Assembly: GCA_013115145.1 (NCBI GenBank)
Contig: JAAPAO010000086.1
Location: forward strand, 1 to 64,000
DNA from: Perkinsus chesapeaki
Taxonomy: Eukaryota; Perkinsozoa; Perkinsida; Perkinsidae
Direction of reading: 5' to 3'
Length of the DNA: 64,000 bases
The position numbers were made by a program, and so were the translations under genes. Positions 1-12,219 of this stretch are shown here, piece after piece (position 1 is the stretch's first letter; each line of letters begins with the position of its first letter). The notes beneath the pieces are model-generated. The model saw nothing but the letters and a program-made list of their open reading frames with translations. It did no database searches and had not been told where the DNA came from.

Positions 1-896
1 GTTGCACGCATACGTTAGGGTTTTCTGCGCCCTTAATAAGCCTTGGGTTATAAGTTCTTGCTGGCACTCAACAGGGGTTCCGACTCAAAATACTTGAGAT
101 AACTCTCAAATGATAATGGGCGGGAAGAGTAGACGGGGCATCCAGGAGAAGGTAACCGAGAAGCTTGGGATGCTAATTGGAATAGATTGCCAATACTAGC
201 AACCATTTTATGAGGGTTCAAAAAGACACAAGGTGTAGCTGTTGACTGCTCTCAATTACGCGATTAACGTTCAAATGGGTATCTACAGCCACCACTGTGC
301 ATCTACGGAAGAGTCTCTCAACGGATCTTCGTACCAGAAGGACGTTTTGGATTGCCAGAGTGCAGGTTTGTGTGACTTGATTCGCCATGTAACAGTGTAT
401 TGAATTAGCACGCGTGCGACACGCGCTCTCGTTACACCGAAAAGGAAGTTTTGCTGCAAAAGTTGCCGCAGCTTAGCAGCAGCACATCCACGGATGAGGT
501 CTGGAGGAACTTAAAATAACCTCTTCTTACCTGAATCGCGCCATGAAAAGTCAATTTCAGATGATTTGTTTTTTTGGTGAACTCCTGGTGACTTCTGTAC
601 TGGTCACTGCTATCTTCGCTTAACCAGGAATAAAACTATAACACAACGCCCTTGGAGGTCATACAAAGGGGAACTAATTCTACAACTGCTCACATTGGAC
701 AATAATCCAAACCCAAGAGGCAAGCTTCCGGATCAGCGGACAGTACCATTAGAATAACCGCGTATACCGTGCGCTACGGGTCGAATCAGATACCCGTATA
801 CACACTCTACACGCGTAGCGGCACCACACACAAGTTTTTGTCTGCACAACACATCACATATCACAAAGCTGGATGTGCTGCTTATGGGTGTACTTA
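1..896. other. No gene recognised
   Basis: Only short, unconvincing open frames are present (for example overlapping frames on both strands at 733-981). No repeat or RNA gene was recognised. It is the downstream flank of the minus-strand LicD-type gene. Confidence 0.5.
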
Positions 897-2078
897 TTAT
901 CGATTTTTCATGTCCTTCTTCCAATCTTCGCGGGATTTGGGCTTCATATAGTCCTTCCCGTAGGTGGTAGATAAGAACCAATCGACATCATTAAAGGTAG
1001 AGAATGAAATGCCATTCAGAGAGACGGTCGTTGAAGGAATGACTTTGTCGGACTCCATAACGAAACCGGCTTGGGGATGAGCTTGGTGAGAATAGGTGGT
1101 ACTAGAATTACTGGAGCTCTCGGAGACCGCATATAAGTCCACGTAGACACAACCATACTGCTGGCATATATATACCTTCGCCTTCTTGCCGCGAGCGTCG
1201 ATATCGTATACGTGACCAGCTAGGGGGTGATCCGAGCTCATGCAAACACGCCAAATATCATGCTTAAAGGTAAAATATCCACGGCTGCGCAACAACTTGG
1301 AGAACTCAGGGTTTTCCACACAGGAGGAAGTCTCATTTTTGCTCTTTAAGTAGGCCAGGTCGGCGTCTTCTGTCCAGGGAACATGTGAGCCATTCCTAAG
1401 GGCTCCGAGAGCAGTACCAAGAGTAAGCATAGGATTGCAGCCAACCTCTTCCATGGTACGGTAGACGTCATGGGCTAGCAAATCCAGCATGGCACTACCG
1501 CACACGGGCTTCGGTACCCTGGGATCTAGTAGACTGCTCCGTGTGACCCCCGCACATTCACTCGTATTCCGGTTGGGGCGTATGGGCAAACAATGCGCCC
1601 AGTGCTCTTTCGAGTTTTGACTGGGACTCATCTTATCCAAACGAGGCCCGTCACAGACCTGCTTAGCTTCTTCGTAAACCTTCATGGGCTTGAAAACACC
1701 ATCGGCGATGGCTCGATGGAATGAGTCGCCGTTCCGGTAATAGGACATGTTAATTGTACCCATCTTCGGACATTCAATGACGTTGCGTTGGGCAGTTGAT
1801 GATCTATTTACCATAGCAGAGGTTGTTGCTTGGCCTCGGAAAGAGCGGTTGTCGGCCGGCAGCACTTTCATCAAATTATTTGCCGTCAGCAACCTCGTGA
1901 GATACCCAGAGAGAAAAGATGTAGAGGCTATCAAGAGGACCCACCAGAATGAGCATCGGCCTCGTGAGAGCGCTGCTGCTCTAGACTGAGGGAGCGACTT
2001 GGCTTTGGAGAGTTGTATCCTAGTCATCGGTGGGTAAGTTCCAACTAACGAGGTGCCCTCAGGCTCGTAGAAGGGCAT
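897..2078 (-). CDS. LicD/fukutin-type type II membrane protein
   Basis: Uninterrupted 393-residue frame. A basic N-terminal stretch is followed by one hydrophobic segment at about residues 44-60 (FWWVLLIASTSFLSGYL), the layout of a type II membrane protein of the secretory pathway. Residues 221-241 hold the LicD-family signature, GTALGALRNG followed by PWTEDADL, with the acidic residues expected to bind metal and nucleotide in this nucleotidyltransferase fold. Cysteines and several N-x-S/T sites after the membrane anchor fit a lumenal domain. Family members transfer phosphocholine (bacterial LicD) or ribitol-phosphate (fukutin/FKRP) to glycans; the substrate here cannot be told. The first Met of the frame is used because it keeps the cytoplasmic tail and anchor together. 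The gene has no intron, unlike most neighbours. Confidence 0.85.
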   Translation of the reverse strand: MPFYEPEGTSLVGTYPPMTRIQLSKAKSLPQSRAAALSRGRCSFWWVLLIASTSFLSGYLTRLLTANNLMKVLPADNRSFRGQATTSAMVNRSSTAQRNVIECPKMGTINMSYYRNGDSFHRAIADGVFKPMKVYEEAKQVCDGPRLDKMSPSQNSKEHWAHCLPIRPNRNTSECAGVTRSSLLDPRVPKPVCGSAMLDLLAHDVYRTMEEVGCNPMLTLGTALGALRNGSHVPWTEDADLAYLKSKNETSSCVENPEFSKLLRSRGYFTFKHDIWRVCMSSDHPLAGHVYDIDARGKKAKVYICQQYGCVYVDLYAVSESSSNSSTTYSHQAHPQAGFVMESDKVIPSTTVSLNGISFSTFNDVDWFLSTTYGKDYMKPKSREDWKKDMKNR

Positions 2079-3258
2079 TACAAGCTAATGCAGACAGAGA
2101 CTCTGAGATGCAATTGAGAGCGACGGGCAGTAAACACCATATTCAGTATCAAGAGAACAATTATGCTTATCGTAGACATGCCTTGACATGGTCTTATTAG
2201 CCTTCAAGACCACTAGGCTTTATAAATCGCGGAGCCACTCCCTTGGACCTAAGAGGCATACCTACTGTAGTAGAGCTGAACGTAAGACATCACTGGTTCC
2301 GGCTGCAACACAACGATCTTTTGGCTGCTGCTCGAGCTCCCTGCATTAGCCTCCAGTGCCCCATCTACCACTTTGATGGTTGCGTCTCCTCGAACGAGCT
2401 AGAGAGATGAATTCACAATGTATTTATTCACAAGCGGGAACTGTGGAAGTTGAATACCTAACTTAGGTTACCTATGGTCCGTTGGACGTTTAACCGTCTC
2501 AAGGTGGCGGGTTCTGGAAACTCTACGGGTATTCAATCAACGCGGGAACTTACCGGTCTAGCAGCACCAAACAAGAAGTCTTGTTTCCTCCAGTAGTCAA
2601 AATGCCGCGCCGAGTCGACTCCTGCACCTTGAAAAGCAAGACTGTAACTTCAAGTTGGATGACTGGGACAACCACGTGGATAAACATGGTTGGTTAAATG
2701 ATGCTCGCTGGTCTCCGAGCCTTGCTGATAAGTCCTGGTAATCGGTTTCGATGGATTCGGGAGATATTGGTGCAGCCGAGTAGTAAGACCTCGGGGTTGC
2801 TCGTAGTCATCTGAAAGCTCGACTGTATCTCACAAGAACAAGGATTCTTTACGGAGGTTCGACGCAGGCTTGGAATCAAAGTGGGGAGCAAAATTTGGAT
2901 TGTCGGCATCGACGGTGAGCCTGAACCTAGAAGAGGCCACTCCAACCAGACAGAATTCTATGCATTAGCTGGCTTCGTATGCGATACGGTGCAGATTCTT
3001 ACATGTCTAACCTTCCCAGACGAGTGTCTAGCCCGCGGAACTCGATTGGGCCGCCGACATCTCTTTGGTCTGAGGCTATCTTGTGGCCATGTACCTGGAT
3101 GCAACAAATCTGTTGAGTTGATCGGAGTCTCAATGGAATCGTTGTCGTGCGAGGGACAAGAATCCTGTCACAGGAGCTACACGAGAGGTGCATGGAGATT
3201 AACCCATTGTTCTAGACTAGGTCAATGGTAGGTCGCTGGAGGTTTGTAATGAAATCCA

Positions 3259-3277
3259 GTGGCGGGTACGCCGCCAC
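3259..3277. repeat. Perfect short hairpin
   Basis: Arms GTGGCGG and CCGCCAC (7 bp) enclose a 5-nt loop, gtacg. No T-run follows and no gene end is nearby, so a terminator role is not supported. Confidence 0.6.
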
Positions 3278-4192
3278 AGGGCGTGTGGCTTAAAAAGAAT
3301 AAACCAACAGTGTGTCGCTTAGAATAATAAATCACCGTGAAACTCCCATGACGCGGAGGAAGGGCTGGTGAAGGTCCAGGAGTAAGGCCTTCTGTCTCCT
3401 GTGTCGGAGCAGAGCATGCATGTGTCCCGGTCCTCACCAGGACACTGCTCGTGGAGCTCATTCACCCACTGGGTCACTGTGGTGGGTGAAAGAGCAGGCT
3501 GCCCAACCTGGCAGTTCCACGGGCTGTATCCTACCTCCACGTCTAGGGAAGGGAGGGCTAAGGCGGCTAAAAGCGTACAGCCTTCTGAATTCAACTGTGG
3601 TTCCTTGTTTTTCGGCGCTGGCGTTGTGGGTGTTTCGATTGTTTTCCTGGAGCGCTTTGTGCTGTAGCGCTCCATATATCCGCTCTTGTGAATTTCACTC
3701 CTCGCCTATCTCACGATGTGAGATTGATCCCAGTAGCTAACGTGGCTAACTGGGCGCGCCCGAAGCACGTGGCAAGAGATCAACAAAACTTTCGTTTTTT
3801 TCTTCGTTATTTCGAGCGATTCAATGCACCGTGGCAACATGATCATGCATATACTGTATACATATGGGCACGAGCTGTTCACGCCAAATAGTATAGGGTT
3901 GGATGTATGCATGCTCACGGGTAGATGTGAGTCGTATCATGTGACAAGCTTGCCTGTGAGAACGAGAGTATAAACAATCAAACGTATGCCCGACTGAAAA
4001 CACGAAGACCGGACAGAATTGGGATCTTGACTGAGCTACAGTACATGCCCGTGCCAGGGGCCTTGGCTCAGGGGCAACAGTTGAGTACTGGGCTGGCATG
4101 CGGAGCCTGATTCAGTACTCAGAGATTGTAGGTCAACTAATCAGTGGAGTTCACCGTAGCTCTTCTATATCGGCGCATCCGGAGTGTTCAGA

Positions 4193-4262
4193 ACGTCCAA
4201 TAACACAGAATCTGTGTTATTTATGGGTTATTGGGTAGCTACGGCCGCGGCCGGTTGGACGT
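4193..4262. repeat. Nested palindrome cluster
   Basis: Seventy bases hold three inverted repeats. ACGTCCAA at 4193-4200 pairs with TTGGACGT at 4255-4262. Inside, AATAACACAGA (4199-4209) and TCTGTGTTATT (4211-4221) are perfect 11-bp arms around one base. A 12-nt self-complementary CGGCCGCGGCCG lies at 4242-4253. Seen directly in sequence; the role is unknown. Confidence 0.7.
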
Positions 4263-5001
4263 CAAACCAGCAGGCCCACTATTCACAACCCGTGACCAAT
4301 AGCATTGTTGTAGCCACTGTGATGGAAGTCGATGTCCGACTTGGTTAAAGAAGATGGACTTTCCATTGGAAGGGGGTGATAGGAGTCGCTTCTCAAACAC
4401 AAGTGAAAGACGAGTCAACTAAGGATAAGAAGAAACCTCAGAATCTTAAACCCCTCTGCCCGGACTGGAAGCCAGGACTCGACTATCAAGCACAATGAAT
4501 CAGGTTCCACTAGCTCCACGCAGCTTATGGAGGGGCCCCGCACTCAAGTGATCAGGAAGGGGCGCGCTCTACTGGTGGTGGTACACGTGCGGTGCGAGAA
4601 CCCAAATCGGGTACTCATCTCTACTACGTGCTCTAATACATGATGAGCCATAAGGACGATGCGAGCGGTGGCAACCCACCGGAAGCTATTCAGAAGCTCC
4701 TGGAAATAAGTAGTTACGGCCCTCATTACGGGCCTACAGTAAATAAGGTTATGCGTCGAAGTTCGCTAATTGTGGCGCGCAAACGCAGTGGCACGCGTAC
4801 AACTCGACTCCACCTCTCCCTCGCTCAAGTATAGCGTAAACTTGTGAATTTTGGGTGCAGCGAAAAATGTCTCGTAAAGGCCACGTAAACCACTGTGGTT
4901 GAGCCCCGGAGGCTAATTGTAAGCCCCCGGGGGTGGCTAAAGAATAAGCCAGGGAAAACCGACCACCCAAGACTCTAGCCTATATCCGGCTGCATGGAGG
5001 T

Positions 5002-6002
5002 TTAAGTTGAGCAAGTCGAAAGATGCAGACAACTTACCTCGTACAATTTATCCCAAATAACCTCACCAGTGTTGAGATTAACGAGCTTTACTTTGGCATA
5101 GTGCACCCAATGGCGGAACTCAATGGCGGGGTGCCTGTAAGGTACCATGACACATACAAGACTCTCTTCTTACAGGAACTTGATGTGATCATGGAAACCT
5201 TCGTAGTCGTGGACTGGGCGCTGCAGCTCGGGAGGCACTCTGTTTCGATCATATAGAGGGTGGCTTTCGGAGAGTCTAATGACGCTCGGGGGTTAGCGAT
5301 GCTGCAGACGTGGAGGCCTCACGCTTCGGAGTCCACTACTTCGGGATTCTTCGGTGGATGCCGAACATCGAACAGGCCCATCCTACCGTTGTGTAAAGCG
5401 CTAATTCGAACCTGCTTTGAAAACCGGGAGGGGATATTCGCTCCCTACTATCTCTGGGTACCTCTTCCCAGTTGTCTCTTCTCTTCCACACATCGGTGTA
5501 GGTATTGGGGAATTCCGCGGCATCTGGGTCCTGTGCTGTAGTGTCGCTGTTGAGGTGATGATGGGCACTAGTGCAACTAGAGTCGTCGGGGCCAGGGCGG
5601 ATTTCATATAAAGGAATGCCACCAGGGTTGGTCAGCATAGCTGGCCGTCTTGTGCCTGCGGGTAGTCTATTCGAAGCAGTTCACCATGAGCATCCTTACT
5701 GTCTAGTCGATCCAGAGCCTCCTGGTACGACTTGGGTAAATGCACGTGGCCAAAGTGCGGCCCATCATCCTTCACGTGAAATTTCTGTGTAACGGGGTAG
5801 AGCTTTCTAGCGTCGAAGGTGACCTACTCGCTTGGTCTGCACAGTGTGGGTGCTGCAAGTGTCTTACTTTGTGTAAGACAGCGTCAATTCGAGGCTCAAT
5901 TTGTGTTAGCATGTGCCTGTACGGCGAGCGTGCATGCAACCAAGCGCTTGTGTGACCCACTTCTCGTAATTGGCAACTCCTCCTTGGCGCATGAATGGAC
6001 AT
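5002..6002 (-). CDS. Unrecognised protein with probable mitochondrial presequence
   Basis: Reconstructed from small exons. The first frame starts at 6002 and is rich in Arg, His and Ser with almost no acidic residues, like a mitochondrial targeting peptide. It joins in phase through a GTAAG donor to an exon reading FHVKDDGPHFGHVHLPKSYQ. A 29-nt intron with matching phase then leads to an exon containing TDVWKRRDNWEEVPRD and a short hydrophobic stretch. Further exons include YEGFHDHIKFL, joined in phase across a GTAAG...TTACAG intron to HPAIEFRHWVHYAKVKLVNL. The join between the hydrophobic stretch and the last exons is unresolved, and the 3' end is an assumption. The Trp- and Arg-rich regions recall small accessory subunits of respiratory complexes, but I recognise no family. 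Confidence 0.45.
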
Positions 6003-7587
6003 GTTTCGGCCAGATTATTCTTGCCACACGCAGTATAGTGGACTTTGCCATGGGTCTGTGTGGCCGCTGTTGAACTACAAAACTAATGTGGGGCATCATG
6101 ATCATGTATCCCACTCATTCGCCGAATAGAAGGGCCAGATGCTTTTAACCATCAACGGGTGATACCTACGTCAACCGGGGTACTGGAGGATCATCGAGCC
6201 TGTGAGAGTATACTCTTCGCCGCGTATGTGCAGCTCATAGCGAAGCTGGCCGTGGTCCGGCGCACAAAGTGGGAACAGCTTTGGAATCGGGCTCTCTCTG
6301 TTGACGATTGATATCTTGGGCGAATGACCTGTGGGTTTGTTGTACAGCGGGATTCAACACCGCAGACCAATGATACGGGTATATACTGGTGCTCGATGAA
6401 AGGGACGCTCCTACCCGGGAGGACAGTATAATCTGTTTTTCCTGATGGGAGGACGAGCTCTGGGGAGAGTTTAGTGCCGCCGTGAAGATCATACCTAGAT
6501 CAAAACTCTTTAGTGTTGATATCAATGTGGTGTCATTTCCTTGAGCCTCATAGCCCGAGGTGACCGCCCAATCTCACGTTGCGTCCCAGAACTTCTGACC
6601 GGAAGCTGATAAACTGACGTGCACCCTCTCCATTGCGTGCGGAAAGATGACGGTAGGAAAGTCTGGTGGGTGATCATGAGGACGATCAGCTGATATATGT
6701 GCACCTTAGACGAACAAAGTTGATTTGACGACCCCAAGGCTTGCGTAACACTTGAAGAGATAACAAAATTTAAGAGGCAGGCTGGCCGTCTTAGCCTAAC
6801 TTTGCTAGGCGCTAAGTGGACGCGTCAACAAACCGATTGCATGGTAGACCATTCTCAATAGTTAGCCCGACCAGAGTTAGGTGTGCGTACGGAAATAACG
6901 TTACTTAAACCCATTTACATGTGAAAGAATTCAGGTCGCCGAGTTGTATTCCATTGAGTGAACCAATGCAGTGGGAGGACTGAGAGATGCTAATGACTTA
7001 TGTACTGATTGGATACGACAAGTGGATAATCGGCTACTCGGGAACCATCTTGGCAGAGATTATCCTTCACATCAACAATTAGATTACTAGCCGGTCCATC
7101 TGCGACATAGAGAAGCTGTGTATCAGAAGGATGATCGATGTTTCCGTACGACGCATTATATTGATGCCACCAGACCACCAGCTCCTTGAACCATATGAAT
7201 TCGGCACACGGACAACCTTTACGTTGGTGAGAGGGCCGACTTGATCGATCCTAACAAAGAGGAGGCCAACGACGTTAGACCACCCTAAACTCACGTCGGT
7301 AGCTTGTTATAGACCAGCTCAGAACGCCGTAGGTGCGTCGGCTCACCCCATGCCAGTTTCGAGAGGAAATTGAGTGATCTGACCTTCAAACCCAAGTGGA
7401 CAGTACCGGTTCGAGCAATGCTTGTTCCGTTTCGCTCAAGTGCAATTGTGAGGCTAGATGTGCGAAGCGACAAGCACAAAGAGACGGGGTACTTCTTGTG
7501 GTGTTATGGATGGATGGCCGTCAACAACAGCTTCTGCTTCGACAGATACGAGCTGAATTGAGCTATCGCATGCGTGAAAGTACGCCT
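6003..7587. other. No gene resolved
   Basis: Open frames are short and mostly lack splice context. Two stretches look weakly coding (minus strand 6990-7290 and plus strand 7370-7560) but could not be joined into a gene or matched to a family. Confidence 0.4.
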
Positions 7588-8260
7588 GAATGACTGCGTG
7601 GCCTACTTCCTTGAGTTGCTGGAGCGAGGGTAATGCTGAGTGACTATGCGATATAAACGGAAGGTAATCGAGAAGGCCCATACTAGTTTACACGTCAGAA
7701 CGGTTCCATGAAATCGACATAGTCGAAACAATTTAAACCTGATCCTTATGCTGGACGTGATATCGTGTACCTTGAGTGAGCCTTTCGTGACTACGTAAAA
7801 GATAATACCCAGCGTGCAGCAAAGCGAGCTGCTGGTAGATATTCACACCTGTAGACCAAGGGTGCGCTACTGAGGAACGAGCCTTCGGCAGAGGCATGCT
7901 CATATCTCGTTCTCGGAATTTATACTAGAGCAACGCATAGCAGTTGCGCGGGCAAGAACAACAGCGGTGTAAGATGAGCACCAAGACCACTTATTGTGTA
8001 GAAGTTCAAATTAAACGAGAATATCATACTGGTATGTGAGGAGTAGCACCGAGTTTGGCGCGGTAACGTAATAAGTGGCGAGGTCACAAGCGGGCGTTTT
8101 AGACAGCTGGCCGCCTTCGCCCGAAACCTCCGCCTATGCAAGACATGAGCGGTGACGTTACCGGAAAGGGTGAGAATAACATCCGTAGACGACGGACCAA
8201 CACTTCGGAGAAGTCCCTCATCATCGACATCATTCCTATTGAGGACTCCTCAATGAGGAG
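7588..8260 (-). pseudogene. Decayed gene X, left copy
   Basis: Defined by its relation to 10090-10823. Three blocks keep the same minus-strand reading in both copies: one around NDVDD, LLRS and LHRR (8090-8260); one reading IYQQLALLHAGYYLLRS here and IYHQLAVPHRGYYLLRS in the other copy (about 7787-7849); and one reading LLDYLPFISHSH in both (about 7630-7675). Changes between copies fall largely on synonymous or conservative codons, which suggests an ancestral coding gene. Between the blocks, indels shift the frame, so I call it a pseudogene or a highly diverged member. No family recognised. Confidence 0.45.
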
Positions 8261-8484
8261 GACAGGCTCCGAATCACTTGATGAGCGGAAATAAGTAGAG
8301 ATGTCTGATGCTCACGACTTTTCAGTGTAAGGACATTTCATCTGCTGGGGAAGCGGACGAACTGTTCAAAAATGTCGCCGCCGATATTGAGTAACACATC
8401 ACAATCGCAGAAACGCACCATGAAACACCACAACAAACTAGCTTGCCATTACTGGCAGCAGTTGTAGCTTTATGACTGTGACGT

Positions 8485-10000
8485 GCGGGTCGATATCCAT
8501 CTGAGAAATGTGCATCATCGGCTTCTCTCCAGATCTTCGCCTACTAACTAGTCGCTTGAATACGCAGACTCGCTAGCCACGACTGACACCGCTCGTTCAA
8601 GGACGTCTCCGCTTTTCCTCACAGCTTTAAACATATTAGGGTCGACAACCCGTCCAGCGGCTTCCGAGCTTTCGCTTTTACTGCTGTTTCTTTCTCGGAT
8701 GCCGGCTCGCTTCGCTTTTCTCTCTTGTCTCGACATCTCGACATCAGCTAGCCCATGTAGAGTTCCACTTGTAGGGTTGCCACAGAGCCCATCCGGTAGG
8801 GTAAGGTGCGGCTCCTCGAGTGCGGAGTCTTCGTTGGTTTCCGTCGAGTTTTTCCGCGAGGTCGCAGGACCGCTACCGAATTCACTGCCCGACAGCTTCT
8901 TAGGACTGCCTTCTTCGACCCTCAGGCTGCTCGTTTGAGAGGAGCTTCTGCCCAAACTGTCAAGTACGTCGGATGCCTCGGTGACCCAAATGCCCCTTTG
9001 AACGGTTTGCTCGGGTCCGATCATATCGCCAGAATAAGATCTTCTGAATCCCACCGAGGAAAAGAATTGAGGAACTTCCTCATCGTCGGAATAGTCCAAT
9101 TCGTTTCGCTCTCGTCGCGTCGAATCGGTGCTGAACCTTCGGACGACACTTGTTTTACGCCACCAGTTGGGAAGCCGTTGAACATGCGCCTTCCCACTGG
9201 CCATCAAATTCGTTATGCGTTCCCCGACTGAATTTATAGCTTGGGCGATTCCATTGGAGCCATCAAGGTTGGGGAGAGAAGATCGTCGACGACGTGGTGG
9301 TCCTTCAGACTCTCGTTCCCAGAGCACTTCATACCACGGTTTAGCAGCTTGAACCAGAGCCCCATCCTCATCAAATAGGAAGCTACTCTTCCACAAGTCA
9401 TACGACGCTTTCCCGGCCACTAAAGGCAACTGCCTAGTCACCTCATCTGGGAGCGGATCGCGAGGACCGTTAGAGACTTGACAGTGAATCTGTCGTTGAC
9501 GAAAGGCTGGGGAATGACATACACCGATGTTAGTTCCATCGGGGGCTCTCGAACGACCTCTTTCAAGAAATAACTGCGACTGACGTGCCGCAGTTACTTG
9601 AGCTTCAGCGCGGCGGTCACTCTCGAGCTGCAGAAAAACAATTAGTGCGCAGTCGCTGGTGAAAAGTCTTTGCCAAGAAGAACGTGTTGAGTTAAGAACG
9701 CCGTATGAAAATCGAAAGCGACAGTAACAAAGAAAAAACTGACGCTGAATTATCCAGTGTTAGTTTTTTTCCAAACCAGTCTAAATGGATCGTCACCTCA
9801 AGCCATGCGATCATCCACATAACGAGGCTGTCCTCCTCCGGCATATCCTCAAGGCAATCAGCTACCAACTTCTGTATTAAAGGGAAAAGCTGGTGCACAA
9901 GATATCTAGCCTTCTCAGGTCCGACTTGGGGAGGCAAAGCCATCTGAAGCTCTCTCTTATGCTTGACCAGATCGGCATTGGGAAGGGTTGAAGGTGCCAT
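8485..10000. repeat. Segmental duplication, unit 1
   Basis: Matches 15190-16714 in the same orientation, covering the whole RIIa/DPY-30-like gene and its 3' flank. Identity is very high over about 8990-9990 and 8490-8640, and clearly lower, with indels, over about 8640-8950. Homology stops abruptly at the start codon side (10000 and 16714). Confidence 0.85.
8548..10000 (-). CDS. RIIa/DPY-30-like domain protein, copy 1
   Basis: Two exons. Exon 1 (10000-9797) starts MAPSTLPNADL and holds a region with Tyr-Leu, a Pro-Leu-Ile, Met-Pro-Glu-Glu and Met-Ile-Ala-Trp-Leu in the spacing of the RIIa/DPY-30 dimerisation-docking fold. A 169-nt intron (GAG|GTGACG to TTTTTCTGCAG) leads in phase 0 to exon 2 (9627-8548), giving about 427 residues. 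The rest is probably disordered: a basic patch PPRRRRSS, a Trp-rich segment (LPNWWRKTS), an acidic run and Ser-rich tail with many possible phosphorylation sites. Such domains in alveolates often anchor proteins to flagellar or membrane-skeleton complexes; the partner is unknown. Stop follows AYSSD. Nearly identical to the gene at 15253-16714. A stop inside the intron (TAA just upstream of WIIQ) confirms that the region is spliced. Confidence 0.6.
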
Positions 10001-10089
10001 TAGTCCGGCCGTGTCGAGTTCAAGTACTGAAATGGCTTCAGTCTAACTTAGGGAGATCGCAGTTATCCCGAGCTATCGAAGAGGATGGG

Positions 10090-10823
10090 CAAGTGGGATG
10101 CCTAGTGGCTATGCGATATAAACGGGAGGTAATCAAGAAGATCCATTCTAATTCACACATCAAAAGGGTATCATGGACTCGGCATAGCTTACATAACCTG
10201 AATCCTTTCCTTTTCCTGGACATGATATCCTATACCTTGCGTGCCTTCTGCCACTACGTAATAGGTAATACCCACGGTGAGGGACAGCGAGCTGGTGGTA
10301 GATGCCTGCACTTTGTAGACTATGCAAGCGGGCTGCGAGGAATAGACCTCCGCCAGCGACATGCAGGAGGGGTTATTTATACTCAAGCAACGCGTAACAG
10401 ATAGTTGAGCGGACAATAACAAAGAGCGTTGTGACATGAACATTTAGAGCACTCAGGCTATCGTCTATGCTGTATGAGAAATGCTTATCATTCAAGGTGA
10501 AGTAGCATGTCACACTGGTATCTGAGGAGTATCAACAAGTTTGAAGTAATAACGTATAAAGTGATAGAGCTCACGAATGGTCGTCTTGGCAGGCTGGCCG
10601 CCTTCACCAGAGACTGCCGTCTGTGCAAAATATCCGCCGTGCTGTCACCGAAGAGGGTGCGAATAACCTCCAAAGACGATGGGTCCATACTGCGGAGAAG
10701 TCTGTTATCGTCGACATCATTCTGATCGAGGAACACAGGCCCTAGACCATCACAGGAACTGAGATGAGTAAAGCCATCGGTTGCGACCAAGTGGGCAGCA
10801 GACTCACAGCCGGCTAGTAACAT
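10090..10823 (-). pseudogene. Decayed gene X, right copy
   Basis: Second copy of the unit at 7588-8260. The best-preserved part is the frame 10823-10488, containing QNDVDDNRLLRSMDPSS and LHRRQSLVKAAS, which matches the left copy codon by codon. Downstream blocks IYHQLAVPHRGYYLLRS and LLDYLPFISHSH are recognisable, but here the latter runs into a TAG where the left copy stays open. I could not find valid splice sites for the whole. Family not recognised. Confidence 0.45.
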
Positions 10824-11152
10824 CTACTGAAATCTGCCCCCGACACATCCTAGTGAGGAGAGGGAACAGGTAGACGTCCAGGTCAGGCGTGGTCCAGAGA
10901 GCGTTGAGTAGAAGGGGCCAGTTGTAGAGGCCTCCATTCACACCACGAGACATGGGCTTGGCGGAATGCAGACACATGTGCCTAAGCTAAAGAACTACGA
11001 CCGCGTTTCGTCTGGAGAACATTACCGGAAGAGCTTAGGACAGTCGAACACAAAGCTGGCATGGATGAGCCTTTCAGCACTATTGCAATCTGACGAGTCC
11101 AACCGAGAAGAGAACGACTGCAGAGGCCCGGCAAGGTCTATCATCTCCGATA
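10824..11152. other. Intergenic, nothing recognised
   Basis: About 330 bases between gene X right copy and the next minus-strand gene; only a short plus-strand frame crosses it. Confidence 0.5.
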
Positions 11153-12095
11153 CTAGCGGAAGGAGGCGGTGCCTAATGGTAGATTCCGGAGCAAGGAAAC
11201 ATGATACGGCTCTAACATAAAGTGAACATGAGCTGCATCGTGATCTGAACCACTGTGCAAGAGGAAGGTTACAATTTCTCTGGCAGCCACAGGGTCAGCG
11301 GGATCCCGTAGAGTAGGCTGTCCAGAGGAGTCCACCTGTGAACAAAACCATATGATCGGCAATAGTGTTGAGGCAGTGGACGAACAAAGGGCGTTTAACA
11401 GGTGAAGAAGTGAAGGTGGTAGGGAATCCCTACCTCTGAATAAGGATACTCTTCGAATAGGTGCTTCAAGATAGCAAGGTAATAGTATCTGGGAAGAGTA
11501 ATAGAGCTTGGATGTCATGTGTTTTCTCCTACGGCTCATGCTCGAGCGTTTTCGAAATAGGGCTGACTCCAAGGCCTTGGGGCGGTAGACGATACCGCTT
11601 GCTAGTCCGAACATGTTTGCACATGGAAAGCAGACATCCAAGCTCAGAGAGTATCTACAAATGATGGCCATAGGATGGTACGACTGATCGTCCGCACCAG
11701 TCCTGGCTTCCCCTGCAGCAAGTGAGCTGGAGAGGCCCCTGGAGCAGCATTGGTATCCGCAGAAGTGAGGCTCAGTATGTATCCTAGGCAGATACGCATC
11801 CTTCATGGAATATATTAGTTCTTGTCTACCTGTACAGAGAACTCTATGAAGCTTAGTGTCGAACGTGCTGACAATCTCGCGGAGAGCGTATCTAATCCGA
11901 CCTTCGTCTACACGGGATTTGCGTGTCCGCTCACGTAGACAGGTCGTCTCTGTCACCATTCTCGGTCGTATTTATGCGGTTCCACTCGTAACGGAAAGAT
12001 GCGAAATCGCTCCGTTTGATGAAATCTTGCAGTATGCTTTGAATGGGCTGCAGCTCCATCATTGGTGCCTTTGCCTCTGCTGGGTTCTCGGCCAT
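11153..12095 (-). CDS. Unrecognised spliced protein
   Basis: First exon starts at 12095 with MAENPAEAKAPMMELQPIQ and continues through FASFRYEWNRI before a GTGACA donor. A middle exon reads IRYALREIVSTFDTKLHRVL and ends at a CAG|GTAGAC junction. A last exon begins after a CAG and reads PADPVAAREIVTFLLHSG, ending near 11153. Exon ends in the middle are uncertain because long stretches open in other frames are intron. The start lies about 125 bases from the stop of the channel gene on the same strand. No domain recognised. Confidence 0.4.
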
Positions 12096-12219
12096 TAAAA
12101 CAACAATTCGGTTGATTCTGAGCTATGCAGGAACCGAGGTGCTACGCAGTCCTTTGGTAGCGATAAGAGGGACTAAGCCATTGTCACAAGCATGTTGCAT
12201 GGTGTATAAATGTTCGTCA

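Larger units (their letters stand above)
2079..5001. other. Region without a convincing gene
   Basis: About 2.9 kb in which no family was recognised. The longest open frames are 116 codons (2881-3231, +) and 118 codons (3319-3675, -); neither shows a domain or consistent splice sites. A coding-like stretch on the minus strand near 3000-3110 ends next to a GTAAG donor and could be one exon of a fragmented gene. Two palindromic structures lie here and are listed separately. Confidence 0.4.
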